DNA from: Rhodocyclales bacterium
GTDB taxonomy: Bacteria > Pseudomonadota > Gammaproteobacteria > Burkholderiales > Rhodocyclaceae
Reading direction: 5' to 3'
DNA: 64,000 nucleotides
Assembly: GCA_028292505.1 (NCBI GenBank)
Contig: JAQGMF010000003.1
Coordinates: forward strand, 173,808 to 237,807
Shown here: piece after piece, positions 28,804 through 38,720 of the stretch
Position numbering within the stretch: the stretch's first letter is position 1
Layout: each line of letters opens with the position of its first letter
The notes under the pieces: model-generated
What the model saw: only the letters and a program-made list of their open reading frames with translations
Databases searched by the model: none
Told to the model about the DNA's origin: nothing
Made by a program: the position numbers and the translations under genes

Positions 28804-30249
28804 ATGTCACTGCAACCCGTCATTCTTTCCGGTGGTTCCGGCACCCGCCTGTGGCCCGCTTCGCGCGAGCACTATCCCAAGCAGCTATTGCCGCTGACCG
28901 CCGACGAAACCCTGTTGCAGATTACGGCGACGCGTGCCGATGGCATTGCGGGCGTGGATGTCGCCGAGCCTATCGTCGTCACCAACGAAGATCATCGCTT
29001 CATCATCGCCGAGCAATTGCGCCAAATCGGCAAGCCCAGTCGTCGTATCGTGCTGGAGCCGACAGGGCGCAATACCGCGCCGGCCATGCAGTTGGCCGCG
29101 CTGGTGGCGACGCAGGGCGGTGCCGATCCGGTCCTGCTGGTCATGCCGGCCGATCATGTGGTGGCCGACGTGGCCGCCTTTCGCAAGGCTATGCAAGAGG
29201 GATACGCGCAGGCCCAGGCCGGCGGGCTGGTGACTTTCGGCATCGTCCCGGATCGCGCCGAGACGGGCTACGGCTACATCCGCATCGGCGGCAACATCGC
29301 CGGCGCCGCTTCCGCGAAGCAGCTGGCTGCTTTTGTCGAGAAGCCCGACGCGGCGCGCGCGGCGGAGTACGTCAGCAGCGGTCAGTATCTGTGGAACAGC
29401 GGCATCTTCATGATGAAGGCATCGGTATGGACGCGCGCCTTGCAGGCATTGCGTCCGGACATCGCCAAGGCCTGCGAGCAAGCCGTTGTCGCCGCGCAGC
29501 GCGATGCCGACTTCATCCGCATCGACAAGGCCTTGTTCACCGCTTGTCCGTCGGACTCCATCGATTACGCTGTCATGGAAAAGGTCGGCGCGCATCCCGA
29601 ACTGGGCGTTGCGATTGTCGTGCCGCTCGATGCTGGCTGGAGCGATGTCGGGGCCTGGGATTCCCTGTGGCAGGTCAGTGCCAAGGATGCGCAAGGCAAC
29701 GTCACACGTGGCGAGGTGATGCTGCAGAACACAAGTGACAGCCTGGTGTTCGCCGGCAGCCGCCTGGTCGCAACGGTGGGTATGAAGGACGTCATCATCG
29801 TCGAGACGCCCGATGCCGTGATGGTCGCCGACAAGGCGCATGCGCAGGATGTGAAGCACATCGTCGCCCGTATCAAGGCCGAGGGCAAAACCCTGGCGCA
29901 AAGCCATCGCAAGGTCTATCGCCCGTGGGGCTGGTACGACAGCATCGACATGGGCGAGCGTTTCCAGGTCAAGCGCATCGTCGTCAATCCCGGCGCCAAG
30001 CTGAGTCTGCAGATGCATCATCATCGCGCCGAGCACTGGATCGTGGTGAGCGGCACAGCCGAAGTCACCAACGGCGACAAAGTGCTGCTGCTCTCGGAAA
30101 ATCAATCGACCTATATCCCATTGGGTACCACCCACCGTCTCGCCAATCCGGGCAAGGTGCCGCTGGAGATCATCGATGTGCAGTCCGGTTCCTATCTCGG
30201 CGAGGACGACATCGTGCGTTTCGAAGATACCTACGGCAGAACGAAGTGA
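28804..30249 (+). CDS. manC: mannose-1-phosphate guanylyltransferase / mannose-6-phosphate isomerase
   Basis: 481 residues from the ATG at 28804, six bases after GGAG. The GTP-binding motif GGSGTRLWPASR is at 10-21 and FVEKPD marks the transferase active site. The C-terminal cupin (PWGWYDSIDMGERFQVKRI, LSLQMHHHRAEHW, TAEVTNGDK) carries the isomerase metal histidines. The bifunctional enzyme supplies GDP-mannose, also the precursor of alginate and related polymers. No alginate polymerisation genes are visible in the window. Confidence 0.94.
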   Translation: MSLQPVILSGGSGTRLWPASREHYPKQLLPLTADETLLQITATRADGIAGVDVAEPIVVTNEDHRFIIAEQLRQIGKPSRRIVLEPTGRNTAPAMQLAALVATQGGADPVLLVMPADHVVADVAAFRKAMQEGYAQAQAGGLVTFGIVPDRAETGYGYIRIGGNIAGAASAKQLAAFVEKPDAARAAEYVSSGQYLWNSGIFMMKASVWTRALQALRPDIAKACEQAVVAAQRDADFIRIDKALFTACPSDSIDYAVMEKVGAHPELGVAIVVPLDAGWSDVGAWDSLWQVSAKDAQGNVTRGEVMLQNTSDSLVFAGSRLVATVGMKDVIIVETPDAVMVADKAHAQDVKHIVARIKAEGKTLAQSHRKVYRPWGWYDSIDMGERFQVKRIVVNPGAKLSLQMHHHRAEHWIVVSGTAEVTNGDKVLLLSENQSTYIPLGTTHRLANPGKVPLEIIDVQSGSYLGEDDIVRFEDTYGRTK

Positions 30250-30256
30250 ACACGCT

Positions 30257-30628
30257 GTGAGTGGCGCATGCAATGTACTCGGCAGCCCCTTGATGGCGTG
30301 TAGTTATTCGCCATTGACGGGTTATTTCCGCACAGGGTGTTGCGACACGGATGCCAGCGACCTCGGCCGTCATGTCATTTGCATCAAGGCGACAAAGGAA
30401 TTTTTGGCGTTCAGTACCAAGGTCGGCAACGATCTGGCCACGCCGCGGCCGGAATATCGTTTTCGTGGCGTGCAGCCGGGTGATCGTTGGTGCTTGTGCG
30501 CCTTGCGCTGGCTCGAAGCGCATGAAGCCGGTGCCGCGCCACCGGTGGTGCTCGAAGCGACGCACGAGTCTGCGCTGCAGATTATTCCATTGGAATTGCT
30601 GCGCGAATTTGCAGTGGGTGCGACCTGA
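30257..30628 (+). CDS. DUF2237 family protein
   Basis: 123 residues from a GTG at 30257, seven bases after the manC stop. The full family signature is present: NVLGSPLMACSYSPLTGYFRTGCC, LGRHVICI, NDLATPRPEYRF, GDRWCLCALRW and PVVLEATHESAL. The conserved cysteines suggest metal or redox binding, but no function is established. The length fits the family. It converges on the HDOD gene, with 6 bases between stops. Confidence 0.88.
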   Translation: MSGACNVLGSPLMACSYSPLTGYFRTGCCDTDASDLGRHVICIKATKEFLAFSTKVGNDLATPRPEYRFRGVQPGDRWCLCALRWLEAHEAGAAPPVVLEATHESALQIIPLELLREFAVGAT

Positions 30629-30634
30629 ATCCGT

Positions 30635-31774
30635 TCAGGAAAAATTCAGTCTGTCCGCAAAGGACACTGACTCCAGCAAGGCCTTGCTGACCTGTTCATT
30701 GGTCAGGCCCAGTGCCTCGGTCTGCGCGCGCAGGGCATCGGGCAGGAAGTTTTCCGTGGCAATGGCCAGCTTGAGCAAGGGCGCGTAAGCACCTTCGCCA
30801 CGCAGCAGCGCGTCACCGACCGCGCCAGGTAGGCTCATCTGGTCGAGCACCGTGTCGAGCGAAGTGCCGAGCAGCACGTTCAGAAGCGAGAAAGCGCCGG
30901 TGATGAACAGGTTGTCGAGCTCGCCGCGCGCGAAGAATTGCGCGCCGAGCTTTTCCATGAAATGACCACGCGTGATCGAAGCCTGCATGACTGCTGGCGC
31001 GATGGGATCCTTGCTTGCCGACACCAGCAGCAATGACAGCCACTTGTGCAGCTTGTCCATGCCGAGAATGGTAACGGCATGACGGAACGACTGGACTTCG
31101 ACCATCAGGCCGAAGCCGGCGGAATTGATGTACTTGAGTAGCTTGTACGAAAGGGTGACGTCCTGTTTCAGGGCGCTTTCGATCTGCGCGACTTCCGCAT
31201 CATTGCGCACCATATTGAGCAGACGCACGATGCCGGTATGCGAAGGCGCCATCTGCTTGGCGACTGGCGCGCCATTGAAGAAGAACCAGCCGGCGGCACC
31301 GTCGTAGCCGTTGGCAATAGCTTGCTGGAAACCGGCGACGTCCTTGAGTCCCCAAGCCATCGCCAGCCCCGGTGCACCGATCGGATTTACCAGCTTGTTG
31401 GCATCGGCCATGACAAAGCGACAGTCCACGCCGGCCGGCCATTGCACGCCGGGTTGGTACCACGTCAATGCCAATGGCATGCCGGACAGGGTTAGTTGGC
31501 TGATGAGTTCCTGTGTCTGGGGATATTGCAAGGCGGGTGCCGGAATCTCGACCAGGGTGTTCTGCGGTGCCTGCCAGGCTAGCAGGTCGGCTGTCGGCAC
31601 CAGGCGTCCAAGGCTGACGAAGACCATATGTCCCGTTGGCCAGTCTTCGGCAAAGCTATTGAGCGCCTCAGCTGCGGCAGCAACGTTCGGTGCATGGAAT
31701 ACCAGGCGGTTGGCGGTGATGGCACGCTGCTTGTTAACGACTGGCTCGCGGGTAATGAGCACTCCGGCTGACAT
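30635..31774 (-). CDS. HDOD domain signalling protein
   Basis: 379 residues from the ATG at 31774, preceded by AAGAGGG. The C-terminal two thirds hold an HDOD domain (LLNMVRNDAEVAQIESALKQDVTLSYKLLKYINSAGFGL, HAVTILGMDKLHKWLSLLL), a relative of HD phosphohydrolases without the metal-binding HD pair. The first 170 residues look like a worn EAL-type region in which the EAL catalytic motif is absent, as in YuxH-like proteins. It probably works as a protein scaffold in signalling, perhaps linked to c-di-GMP or to pili; this is inference. Confidence 0.8.
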   Translation of the reverse strand: MSAGVLITREPVVNKQRAITANRLVFHAPNVAAAAEALNSFAEDWPTGHMVFVSLGRLVPTADLLAWQAPQNTLVEIPAPALQYPQTQELISQLTLSGMPLALTWYQPGVQWPAGVDCRFVMADANKLVNPIGAPGLAMAWGLKDVAGFQQAIANGYDGAAGWFFFNGAPVAKQMAPSHTGIVRLLNMVRNDAEVAQIESALKQDVTLSYKLLKYINSAGFGLMVEVQSFRHAVTILGMDKLHKWLSLLLVSASKDPIAPAVMQASITRGHFMEKLGAQFFARGELDNLFITGAFSLLNVLLGTSLDTVLDQMSLPGAVGDALLRGEGAYAPLLKLAIATENFLPDALRAQTEALGLTNEQVSKALLESVSFADRLNFS

Positions 31775-31871
31775 GGCTGGCCCTCTTGAAAACTATGCAC
31801 TATTGCGAATGGCTTGATAACAGTTGTTCGTGGTACTTGGAGGCTGCTTCCGACAAGCGGGACACGAAGCT

Positions 31872-32891
31872 CTACACGGTGTTATCGGCCGCAAAGGTAA
31901 AAGCATCAGAAAAAAATGCATCGGCGTGCAGCTGGCAGTACGCAGAAAAGTCGCGTCGAGCCGCTTCGATCATCGCCGGTGCGCCGCAGGCATAGACGTC
32001 GAATCCCGATAGATCGGAATGATCCGCCATGACGGCCTCGTGGACAAAACCCGAGCGGCCCGTCCAGTCCTCCGGCAAGGTGTCCGAGATGACGGGAACG
32101 TAGCGAAAATCGGCCAGCTGACGCGCCCAGCCCTGCGCCAACTCGTGCTGATACAGCCCGGCCAGATCGCGCGAACCCCAGTAGAAATGAACCGGGCGGC
32201 GAATGCTGCGCGCGGCCATGTCCTCGATGATGCTCTTGATCGGCGCGAAGCCCGTGCCACCGGCCAGGAAGATGATGGGCTTGTCGCTGTCATGCAGATA
32301 GAAACCGCCAAGCGGGCCTTCGATGCGCAGGATGTCGCGCTCCTTCATGCTTGCGAAAACCTGCTGCGTGAAGAAACCGCCTTCGACGTGACGAATGTGC
32401 AATTCCAGCGCCTCGGCCTGATGCGGCGGATTGGCCATCGAAAAGCTGCGCCGCTTGCCGCCCGCCAACAGGAAATCCACGTACTGGCCGGCCATGAAAC
32501 GGAAAGGATCGTTGGTCGGCAATTTCACGCTGAGGATCATCACGTCATCGGCCGCTTTGGTGAGGCTCTGCACGCGGCAGGGCAGCTTGCGGATCGGAAT
32601 ATCGGTAGTGCGACGCACCTCGCGGCATTCCACTTCCACGTCGGACATGGCGTGCGCGCAGCACATCAGCCCCATGCCGTTCTCGCGTTCGGTTGGCGAC
32701 AGTGTCGTCAGGGGCGAGCGGCCATGATCGATCTGTCCCGACAGCACACGCGCCTTGCACGAACCGCACGCTCCATCCTTGCAGCCATAGGGGATTACCA
32801 GTTCGGCATCGAGTGCCGCCTGCAGGATGGTGGAATCGGCAGCGCTGGGAAACTGGTGGCCGGTGGGCTGAAGGGTGACCTTGAAAGACAT
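31872..32891 (-). CDS. 2Fe-2S flavin oxidoreductase (CDP-6-deoxy-glucoseen reductase-like)
   Basis: 339 residues from the ATG at 32891. The N-terminal plant-type ferredoxin domain has CKDGACGSCKARV and a later Cys in MGLMCCAHA. A ferredoxin-NADP reductase module follows, with the FAD motif RRSFSMANPP, the NAD site IFLAGGTGFAPIKSI and the C-terminal YACGAPAMIEAA. Annotated relatives are called CDP-6-deoxy-delta-3,4-glucoseen reductases. The deoxysugar role is unlikely here because no partner dehydratase is near; a general electron-transfer role is plausible. It diverges from the next gene, whose short frame overlaps its start region. Confidence 0.85.
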   Translation of the reverse strand: MSFKVTLQPTGHQFPSAADSTILQAALDAELVIPYGCKDGACGSCKARVLSGQIDHGRSPLTTLSPTERENGMGLMCCAHAMSDVEVECREVRRTTDIPIRKLPCRVQSLTKAADDVMILSVKLPTNDPFRFMAGQYVDFLLAGGKRRSFSMANPPHQAEALELHIRHVEGGFFTQQVFASMKERDILRIEGPLGGFYLHDSDKPIIFLAGGTGFAPIKSIIEDMAARSIRRPVHFYWGSRDLAGLYQHELAQGWARQLADFRYVPVISDTLPEDWTGRSGFVHEAVMADHSDLSGFDVYACGAPAMIEAARRDFSAYCQLHADAFFSDAFTFAADNTV

Positions 32892-32922
32892 GAAAAAACC
32901 TGACGTGAGAGAATGGGCTGCA

Positions 32923-33798
32923 ATGAAAAATATTCTGATCGTGGGTTGCGGCGACGTCGCACAACGCGCCTTGCCCTGGCTGACGCGCCGCTTTCGCGTG
33001 CTGGCATTGGTACGCAGAGCCGAGGCGGCTGCAGGCTTGCGCGCCCGCGGCGTGACACCGATTATTGGCGACCTCGATTCTTTGCGTTCGCTCAGACGGC
33101 TGGCCGGCATCGCCGACGTCGTGCTGCACAGTGCTCCGCCACCCGATCAGGGCGATGACGATCCGCGCACACGACGGCTGCTGGCGGCCTTGGGACGCGG
33201 CGAAAGTCTAGCACGCAGGCTGGTGTACATCGGCACCAGCGGGGTTTATGGCGATTGTCGCGGTGAGCGCGTAGCCGAATCCCGTCCATTGAAGCCGACA
33301 ACAGCACGGGCGCGACGCCGCGTCGCGGCCGAACGACGTTTGCGTCGGTTTGCCTGTCGACATCAAGTGCGCTTGTCCATCTTGCGGGCGCCAGGCATCT
33401 ACGCGGCGGAAAGATTGTCGCTGGAGCGCTTGAAACGCGGTGATCCGGTTTTGGCTGAGGCAGACGATGTTTTTACCAATCATATCCACGCCGACGATCT
33501 GGCGCGTGCGATGATGCTGGCGATCTTTCGCGGGCGGGGCGGGCGCAGCTATAACATCAATGACGATACCGCCATGAAGATGGGCGATTATTACGACGGC
33601 ATGGCCGATGTGTTCGACTTGCCACGACCGCCGCGCATGTCGCGCGCCGATTGCGCGCAGTGTCTTTCGTCTATGACAATGTCCTTTATGTCGGAATCGC
33701 GTCGGCTCGATAATGCACGTATGAAAACGGAATTGGGTCTGCGCCCGCGCTGGCCGCACGTGATCGAAGGATTGCGCGCGATCAGAAACGAAAAGTAA
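32923..33798 (+). CDS. NAD-dependent epimerase/dehydratase family protein (YeeZ-like)
   Basis: 291 residues from the ATG at 32923; an ATG at 32890 would add 11 residues. The N-terminus MKNILIVGCGDVAQRALPWL is a Rossmann fold start, and YIGTSGVYGDCRGERV and IYAAERLSLERLKRG follow the atypical extended SDR pattern. The YxxxK motif is degenerate (the region reads ARARRRVAAERR), as in several YeeZ-like proteins. The substrate is unknown. Confidence 0.8.
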   Translation: MKNILIVGCGDVAQRALPWLTRRFRVLALVRRAEAAAGLRARGVTPIIGDLDSLRSLRRLAGIADVVLHSAPPPDQGDDDPRTRRLLAALGRGESLARRLVYIGTSGVYGDCRGERVAESRPLKPTTARARRRVAAERRLRRFACRHQVRLSILRAPGIYAAERLSLERLKRGDPVLAEADDVFTNHIHADDLARAMMLAIFRGRGGRSYNINDDTAMKMGDYYDGMADVFDLPRPPRMSRADCAQCLSSMTMSFMSESRRLDNARMKTELGLRPRWPHVIEGLRAIRNEK

Positions 33799-33845
33799 GA
33801 TGCAGTGAAGCAGCACATCCACCACGCTTACTTTGTGAGGCAAGC

Positions 33846-34286
33846 ATGATTTTTCTCTGGCTCAAAGCCATCCACGTTTTTTTCGTCATCAGCTGGTTTG
33901 CTGGCTTGTTCTATCTGCCACGCATTTTCGTAAATCTGGCGAGCGTGCCGGAAGGCGGCGCGGAGCGCGCCCGCCTCCTGGGCATGGCAGTGCGCCTCAA
34001 ACGCTTCATGATCCCGCTGATGCTCGGTACCTGGATTTTCGGTATCACGCTGATCGTCAGTGGCGGCATGGACAGCGTGCATTTCTGGCTACACCAGCAC
34101 TGGCTGCATGCCAAGCTGGTCCTTGTGCTGCTACTTAGCGCTTATGACGGCTATTGCAAGAAGCTGCTGCGCGACTTCCAGAACAACCGCAATACGAAGA
34201 GCCACAAATGGTTCCGCTGGTTCAACGAAGTGCCGGCCATTGTGCTGCTGTTAATTCTGATTCTTGTGATCGTCAAACCATTCTGA
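33846..34286 (+). CDS. hemJ: HemJ/CopD-family membrane protein (protoporphyrinogen oxidase HemJ)
   Basis: 146 residues with four predicted membrane helices. The start MIFLWLKAIHVFFVISWFAG and FYLPRIFV are the HemJ signature, including the conserved His10. RLKRFMIPLM and WLHAKLVLVLLL carry the further conserved basic residue and His. HemJ oxidises protoporphyrinogen IX in haem synthesis in bacteria lacking HemG or HemY. It ends 6 bases before the next start, suggesting a shared transcript. Confidence 0.85.
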   Translation: MIFLWLKAIHVFFVISWFAGLFYLPRIFVNLASVPEGGAERARLLGMAVRLKRFMIPLMLGTWIFGITLIVSGGMDSVHFWLHQHWLHAKLVLVLLLSAYDGYCKKLLRDFQNNRNTKSHKWFRWFNEVPAIVLLLILILVIVKPF

Positions 34287-34292
34287 TTGCAT

Positions 34293-35462
34293 ATGAGCGA
34301 AATTTTTTTCTCGCCCTGCCCGCGAGGGCTCGAAACCTTTCTGGTCGAAGAGCTGACCACGTTTGGCGCGCGCGATATCGAGACCGTACCCGGCGGTGTG
34401 CAATACAGTGGCGACTGGCTACTGGTGTGGCGTACCAATCTGGAGAGTCGCATCGCCACACGCGTGCTGTGGCGTGTAGGGCACACACGCTACCGTAGCG
34501 AGGACGAAGTCTACAAGCTGGCGTATGCCACCACCTGGGCCAAGTGGTTCAGTCCTGAGCAGACGATCCGGGTTTATGTCACCGCCATAAAATCACCTTT
34601 GAAAAGTCTCAACTTCACCACACTCAAGGTGAAGGATGGTCTCTGCGATCACTTCCGTACCGTGGCCGGCAAGCGACCGAGCGTCGATACCGAGGCGCCG
34701 GACGTGCGCATTCACGCCTTCCTGACCGAAGACATGTGCACCTTGTACCTGGACACCTCCGGCGAGCCGCTCTACAAGCGTGGTTTCAAGCCGGCCAAGG
34801 TGGAAGCGCCGCTCAAGGAGAATCTTGCCGCTGGCATATTGAAATTGAGCGGTTGGCAGCCCGGCCAGAGCCTGCTCGACCCGATGTGCGGCAGCGGCAC
34901 CTTTCTCGTCGAAGCAGCGCAGATGACGCTGAACATCGCGCCGGGCCTGGGGCGAAAATTTGCGTTCGAAGGCTTTCGCAATTTCGACGTGGCCGAATAT
35001 AGTCGCTTGCATGCGGCACTCGAAAATCAGCGCGAGCCCGTACGCACCTTGCCAGTTTTCGGCGCTGACATTGACCCGTACCAGATCGCGGCAACAGAAG
35101 AGAATCTTGCCGCCGCAGGTCTCGATGAGCAAGTCGAACTGGTGGTCAACGATGTGCTCGATCTGGAGCCGCCGACGGCTGAAGGCGTATGGGTCAGCAA
35201 TCCGCCTTATGGCGTTCGCCTATCCACGGGCGAGGAATTGGCGGAGTGGTATCCGAAACTTGGCAATGTACTCAAGCAGCGCTTTGCGGGTTGGAACTGT
35301 TATCTGCTGTCGGCAGATACGCAGCTGCCCAAGCTCATCGGCCTGCGCGCCAGTCGCAAGACGCCATTGATGAATGGCGATCTGGATTGCCGACTATATG
35401 AATTCCGCATGATTGCAGGGCAGAATCGCGGCGCGAAGTCCGTAGGGTCCAACCCGGACTGA
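34293..35462 (+). CDS. THUMP-domain RNA methyltransferase (RlmL N-terminal type)
   Basis: 389 residues from the ATG at 34293. Residues about 1-165 contain the THUMP domain (IFFSPCPRGLETFLVEEL, LKSLNFTTLKVKDGLCDHFR). A Rossmann methyltransferase follows with LLDPMCGSGTFLVEAA, FGADIDPYQI and the catalytic NPPYGVRL. The length corresponds to the m2G2445-forming half of E. coli RlmL. The second half (RlmK) is not fused here, as is usual outside enterics. Confidence 0.9.
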   Translation: MSEIFFSPCPRGLETFLVEELTTFGARDIETVPGGVQYSGDWLLVWRTNLESRIATRVLWRVGHTRYRSEDEVYKLAYATTWAKWFSPEQTIRVYVTAIKSPLKSLNFTTLKVKDGLCDHFRTVAGKRPSVDTEAPDVRIHAFLTEDMCTLYLDTSGEPLYKRGFKPAKVEAPLKENLAAGILKLSGWQPGQSLLDPMCGSGTFLVEAAQMTLNIAPGLGRKFAFEGFRNFDVAEYSRLHAALENQREPVRTLPVFGADIDPYQIAATEENLAAAGLDEQVELVVNDVLDLEPPTAEGVWVSNPPYGVRLSTGEELAEWYPKLGNVLKQRFAGWNCYLLSADTQLPKLIGLRASRKTPLMNGDLDCRLYEFRMIAGQNRGAKSVGSNPD

Positions 35463-35545
35463 CATTTTCCAGGCAGTGCGAGATTCAGCATTTTTGAGGG
35501 GGCGGTGTCGTGGGTGCCGCTAGTCGAGTTCGGAAGGGACAGGGA

Positions 35546-37438
35546 ATGAACACAGGAACGCGTCAGGGGATGCTCAAGCTATGGGCTTGTGTGTTGTTGT
35601 GTGGTGCGGCGTTGTCGGGTAAAGCGCAGGAGGCCCAAGTGCACGCCAAGATCGAGAGCTTCACGAATGCATACGCATTCGAGGCGACAGGGCTGTACAC
35701 CAACGAGTTGGATATTGTCATCCGCGTGCTCTCGCCAGAAGGAGCCCGCGACAATTCGCGCGAGCAGATTAGCTACAACACCTCTCTGCAGTCTATGGAT
35801 ATTCTCGTTGCGGAAACTGTCAAGGCCAGTGGTCAGGTGCTGCCCGTCAAGCCGGACGCCATCAATACCCAGTCCGGACAGCTTGGAGCGATTACGCGTC
35901 AGGATGCCAAGATAGTTGTCATTACCTTCCCAAGTGTTGCGCCCGGCGATGCCGTGCACTATCGCATCCGCATGACACAGACGCAGCTGGAATTGCCAGG
36001 ACGCTTCTTCGAGCTTAGGCCCCTCAGCGATAATGTCATCTGGAACAACGTGGTGATTACTGCGAGCCTGCCTGAGCAATTGGAGGAATCGTTTTTGCAT
36101 ATCTTCTCGAAAGGTCTGAGGCAAAGCGGGCCAAGCATCGAGAACGGGAGGCGCGTGTGGAGCTGGCGCTATGAAAGCAAGGTGGCCAGTATTGCGGAGG
36201 CTAACGAAGTTGACGGCGTATGGGACAGGCCACACTTGATGCTAAGCAACGCTGGGTCATGGCGAGACGTTGCCGAAGCCTACGCCAGTCTGCATCGTCC
36301 GAAGGTACGTGTTACCGAACGCGTCAGGAAGCTGGCTGCGGAAATCGTAGTGCCAGGTTCCACGACCGACATGGACAAGGTGCGGCTGGTGCAAGACTGG
36401 GTGCGCCATAACATTCGCTATGTGGCCACCTATATTGGGCCGGGTGGTTTTGAACCGCATGATGTCGAATGGATACTCGACCATCGCTATGGCGACTGCA
36501 AAGATCATGTCGTCATGATGGAGGCCTTGCTGCGTGCGCTCGACGTGGAGAGCACGCCAGCCCTGATCAATGCCGGCACAACCACCTATAGCTTGCCAGC
36601 AGCGCCTTCTCCGTACGCTTTCAATCATGTCATCAACTATGTGCCATCCATCAAGCGCTATGTCGATGCCACAGCCGAACGCTACCCGTTTGGCTACCTG
36701 CCGACAGAGGATGCGGGTAAGCCAGTCTTGCAGGTCTATGGTGACGGCAGCATTGCGTATACTCCGGCGGTGACAAGTCAGCAGCGGCGAGTCAAGCGCA
36801 CGACGCGCATTGACTTGCGCGGCAATGGCAGCGCTACGCGGGAGACAGATATTGAAGCGCTGGGCCTCGCCGCAGTGCAGGCGCGCGTTGCCTACAACGC
36901 GGTTGAGCCGGCTCAGCGCACCAGCACCGCAGTGCGCCAGCTATTCGCGGATGGGCTGCAAGGCTCGGCCACGCAGCAGATGCTGGCGGACAACGGCACT
37001 GACCGGTTTGTGCAGCGGATCCAGCAGGAAATTGACGAACTTCTGCCACCCGAGGAGTTCACCAGCTTCACCTTGAGGCCTGCGAACACGGGCCCGATTT
37101 CGGCTTTTACCTTACTCAACAGTTTCATCGCCAAGGCGCGCTCACATGCCATGCTGTGCGAACCATTACATGTCGAAGATCACTATGTCATAACACTTGA
37201 AAAGGGCGTGTCGGCGCTGAAGCTACCGCGTGACCGCATGCTTGAAGAGTCGGGGGTACGCTACGCAGGCAAGCACAGCATCGAGGGTAACGTCGTGACG
37301 GTCGACCGTGTTTTCGACTGGTCGCCGTCGTCAACAGTGTGCACGGCAAAGCAGTACCTCACGCTTTTGCCATTGATGCGCAAGGTTGCAGGTTTTTACA
37401 CTACTGGTCTGCTGGTGCAGCGAGATATCCCGGAATAA
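35546..37438 (+). CDS. exported DUF3857 / transglutaminase-like protein
   Basis: 630 residues from the ATG at 35546, giving a signal peptide (MLKLWACVLLCGAALSGKAQ). The N-terminal beta-rich part (about 25-240, HAKIESFTNAYAFEATGLYT onward) fits DUF3857. A transglutaminase-like domain follows with the catalytic Cys318 in YGDCKDH, His361 in FNHVINYV and an Asp in YVDATAER. The C-terminal 200 residues are a further beta domain. It likely acts in the periplasm on proteins or cell wall; no substrate is known. It stands alone between the methyltransferase and the pil genes. Confidence 0.85.
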   Translation: MNTGTRQGMLKLWACVLLCGAALSGKAQEAQVHAKIESFTNAYAFEATGLYTNELDIVIRVLSPEGARDNSREQISYNTSLQSMDILVAETVKASGQVLPVKPDAINTQSGQLGAITRQDAKIVVITFPSVAPGDAVHYRIRMTQTQLELPGRFFELRPLSDNVIWNNVVITASLPEQLEESFLHIFSKGLRQSGPSIENGRRVWSWRYESKVASIAEANEVDGVWDRPHLMLSNAGSWRDVAEAYASLHRPKVRVTERVRKLAAEIVVPGSTTDMDKVRLVQDWVRHNIRYVATYIGPGGFEPHDVEWILDHRYGDCKDHVVMMEALLRALDVESTPALINAGTTTYSLPAAPSPYAFNHVINYVPSIKRYVDATAERYPFGYLPTEDAGKPVLQVYGDGSIAYTPAVTSQQRRVKRTTRIDLRGNGSATRETDIEALGLAAVQARVAYNAVEPAQRTSTAVRQLFADGLQGSATQQMLADNGTDRFVQRIQQEIDELLPPEEFTSFTLRPANTGPISAFTLLNSFIAKARSHAMLCEPLHVEDHYVITLEKGVSALKLPRDRMLEESGVRYAGKHSIEGNVVTVDRVFDWSPSSTVCTAKQYLTLLPLMRKVAGFYTTGLLVQRDIPE

Positions 37439-37490
37439 GAAGATATTGCAGCGTTGGTGACCGGCTTGTTGCAATCGTCAAGCTTGGTTT

Positions 37491-38624
37491 TTAGACGATA
37501 TCCAGGTTCTGCACGTTGCCGATGAAGTCCTTGTCGGAGTGCTTGCTGTTGAGCTTAATCTGCAGGCGCAGATCGTTGACCGAATCGGCGTTGCGCAAGG
37601 CATCTTCCATGCTGATCAGGCCTTCTTCGTAGAGATCGAACAGAGCCTGATCGAAGGTCTGCATACCCAGTTCGCGCGAGCGCTTCATGACTTCCTTGAG
37701 CTCGTGCACTTCGCCCTTGAAGATGAGGTCGGAGACCAGTGGCGAGTTGAGCATGATCTCGACTGCGGGCACGCGTCCCTTGCGATCTTTCATCGGCAGC
37801 AGGCGTTGCGAAACCATGGCACGCAGGTTCAGCGACAGGTCCATCAGCAACTGCGTACGACGTTCTTCGGGGAAGAAGTTGATGATGCGATCGATGGCCT
37901 GATTGGCGCTGTTGGCGTGCAGGGTGGCCAAACACAGGTGACCCGTTTCGGCAAACGCGATGGCGTGATCCATCGATTCGCGGTCGCGGATTTCCCCCAT
38001 CAGGATCACGTCGGGCGCCTGCCGCAAGGTGTTCTTCAGTCCCGTTTCCCAACTGTCCGTATCGAGCCCCACTTCGCGCTGCGTGATGATGCAGTTCTTG
38101 TGGGCATGCACGAATTCAATGGGGTCTTCGAGCGTGATGATGTGGCCGTAGCTGTTCTCGTTGCGATAGTCGACCATCGCCGCCAGGGTCGTCGTCTTGC
38201 CGGTACCGGTGCCACCGACGAAGATGATCAGGCCGCGCTTGGACATGCCAATGTCCTGTAGCGTGAGCGGCACGCCGAGTTCCTGCAAGGTGGGGATCTT
38301 CTGCGCGATAGTCCGCGCTACCAGGCCGACCTTGCCCTGTTGCACGAAGGCGTTGACGCGGAAGCGGCCGATGCCCGACGGCGAGATCGCGAAGTTGCAT
38401 TCCTTGGTGGATTCGAACTCGGCGGCCTGCCGGTCGTTCATCACGGCGCGTGCGAGTTCGGCCGTGTGTTGCGGGCTGAGAACCTGGTTGGACTGCGGCA
38501 CGATCTTGCCGTCGACCTTGATGGCGGGCGGAAAACCGGCGGTGACGAAAAGGTCCGAGCCCTTCTTGCTCGTCATGAGCTTGAGCAGGTCCTGCATGAA
38601 CTTGATTGCCTGATCGCGTTCCAT
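37491..38624 (-). CDS. pilU: type IV pilus retraction ATPase PilU
   Basis: 377 residues. The N-terminal domain starts FMQDLLKLMTSKKGSDLFVTAGFPP. The Walker A motif GGTGTGKTTT, the Asp box ITLEDPIEFVH, Walker B ILMGEIRD and the His box CLATLHANSANQAIDRI are all intact. The C-terminal tail beyond the core is longer than in PilT, as is usual for PilU. It assists PilT in pulling in pili under load. It lies 97 bases downstream of pilT. Confidence 0.95.
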   Translation of the reverse strand: MERDQAIKFMQDLLKLMTSKKGSDLFVTAGFPPAIKVDGKIVPQSNQVLSPQHTAELARAVMNDRQAAEFESTKECNFAISPSGIGRFRVNAFVQQGKVGLVARTIAQKIPTLQELGVPLTLQDIGMSKRGLIIFVGGTGTGKTTTLAAMVDYRNENSYGHIITLEDPIEFVHAHKNCIITQREVGLDTDSWETGLKNTLRQAPDVILMGEIRDRESMDHAIAFAETGHLCLATLHANSANQAIDRIINFFPEERRTQLLMDLSLNLRAMVSQRLLPMKDRKGRVPAVEIMLNSPLVSDLIFKGEVHELKEVMKRSRELGMQTFDQALFDLYEEGLISMEDALRNADSVNDLRLQIKLNSKHSDKDFIGNVQNLDIV

Positions 38625-38720
38625 AGTGCATCAACCCCGGTGACCAACTCGATTTGTGATGATAGCGCCGGCATGGCCTGCCGTGGGGCATGGCCGACCA
38701 GCGCGAAGGTGTTCGCTGGA

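Noticed and set aside
28885..30273. 462-codon open frame on the minus strand, antisense to manC
   Set aside because: It is the mirror of a well-conserved gene in GC-rich DNA. Its translation has no motif and is His/Asp-rich in the way antisense frames usually are.
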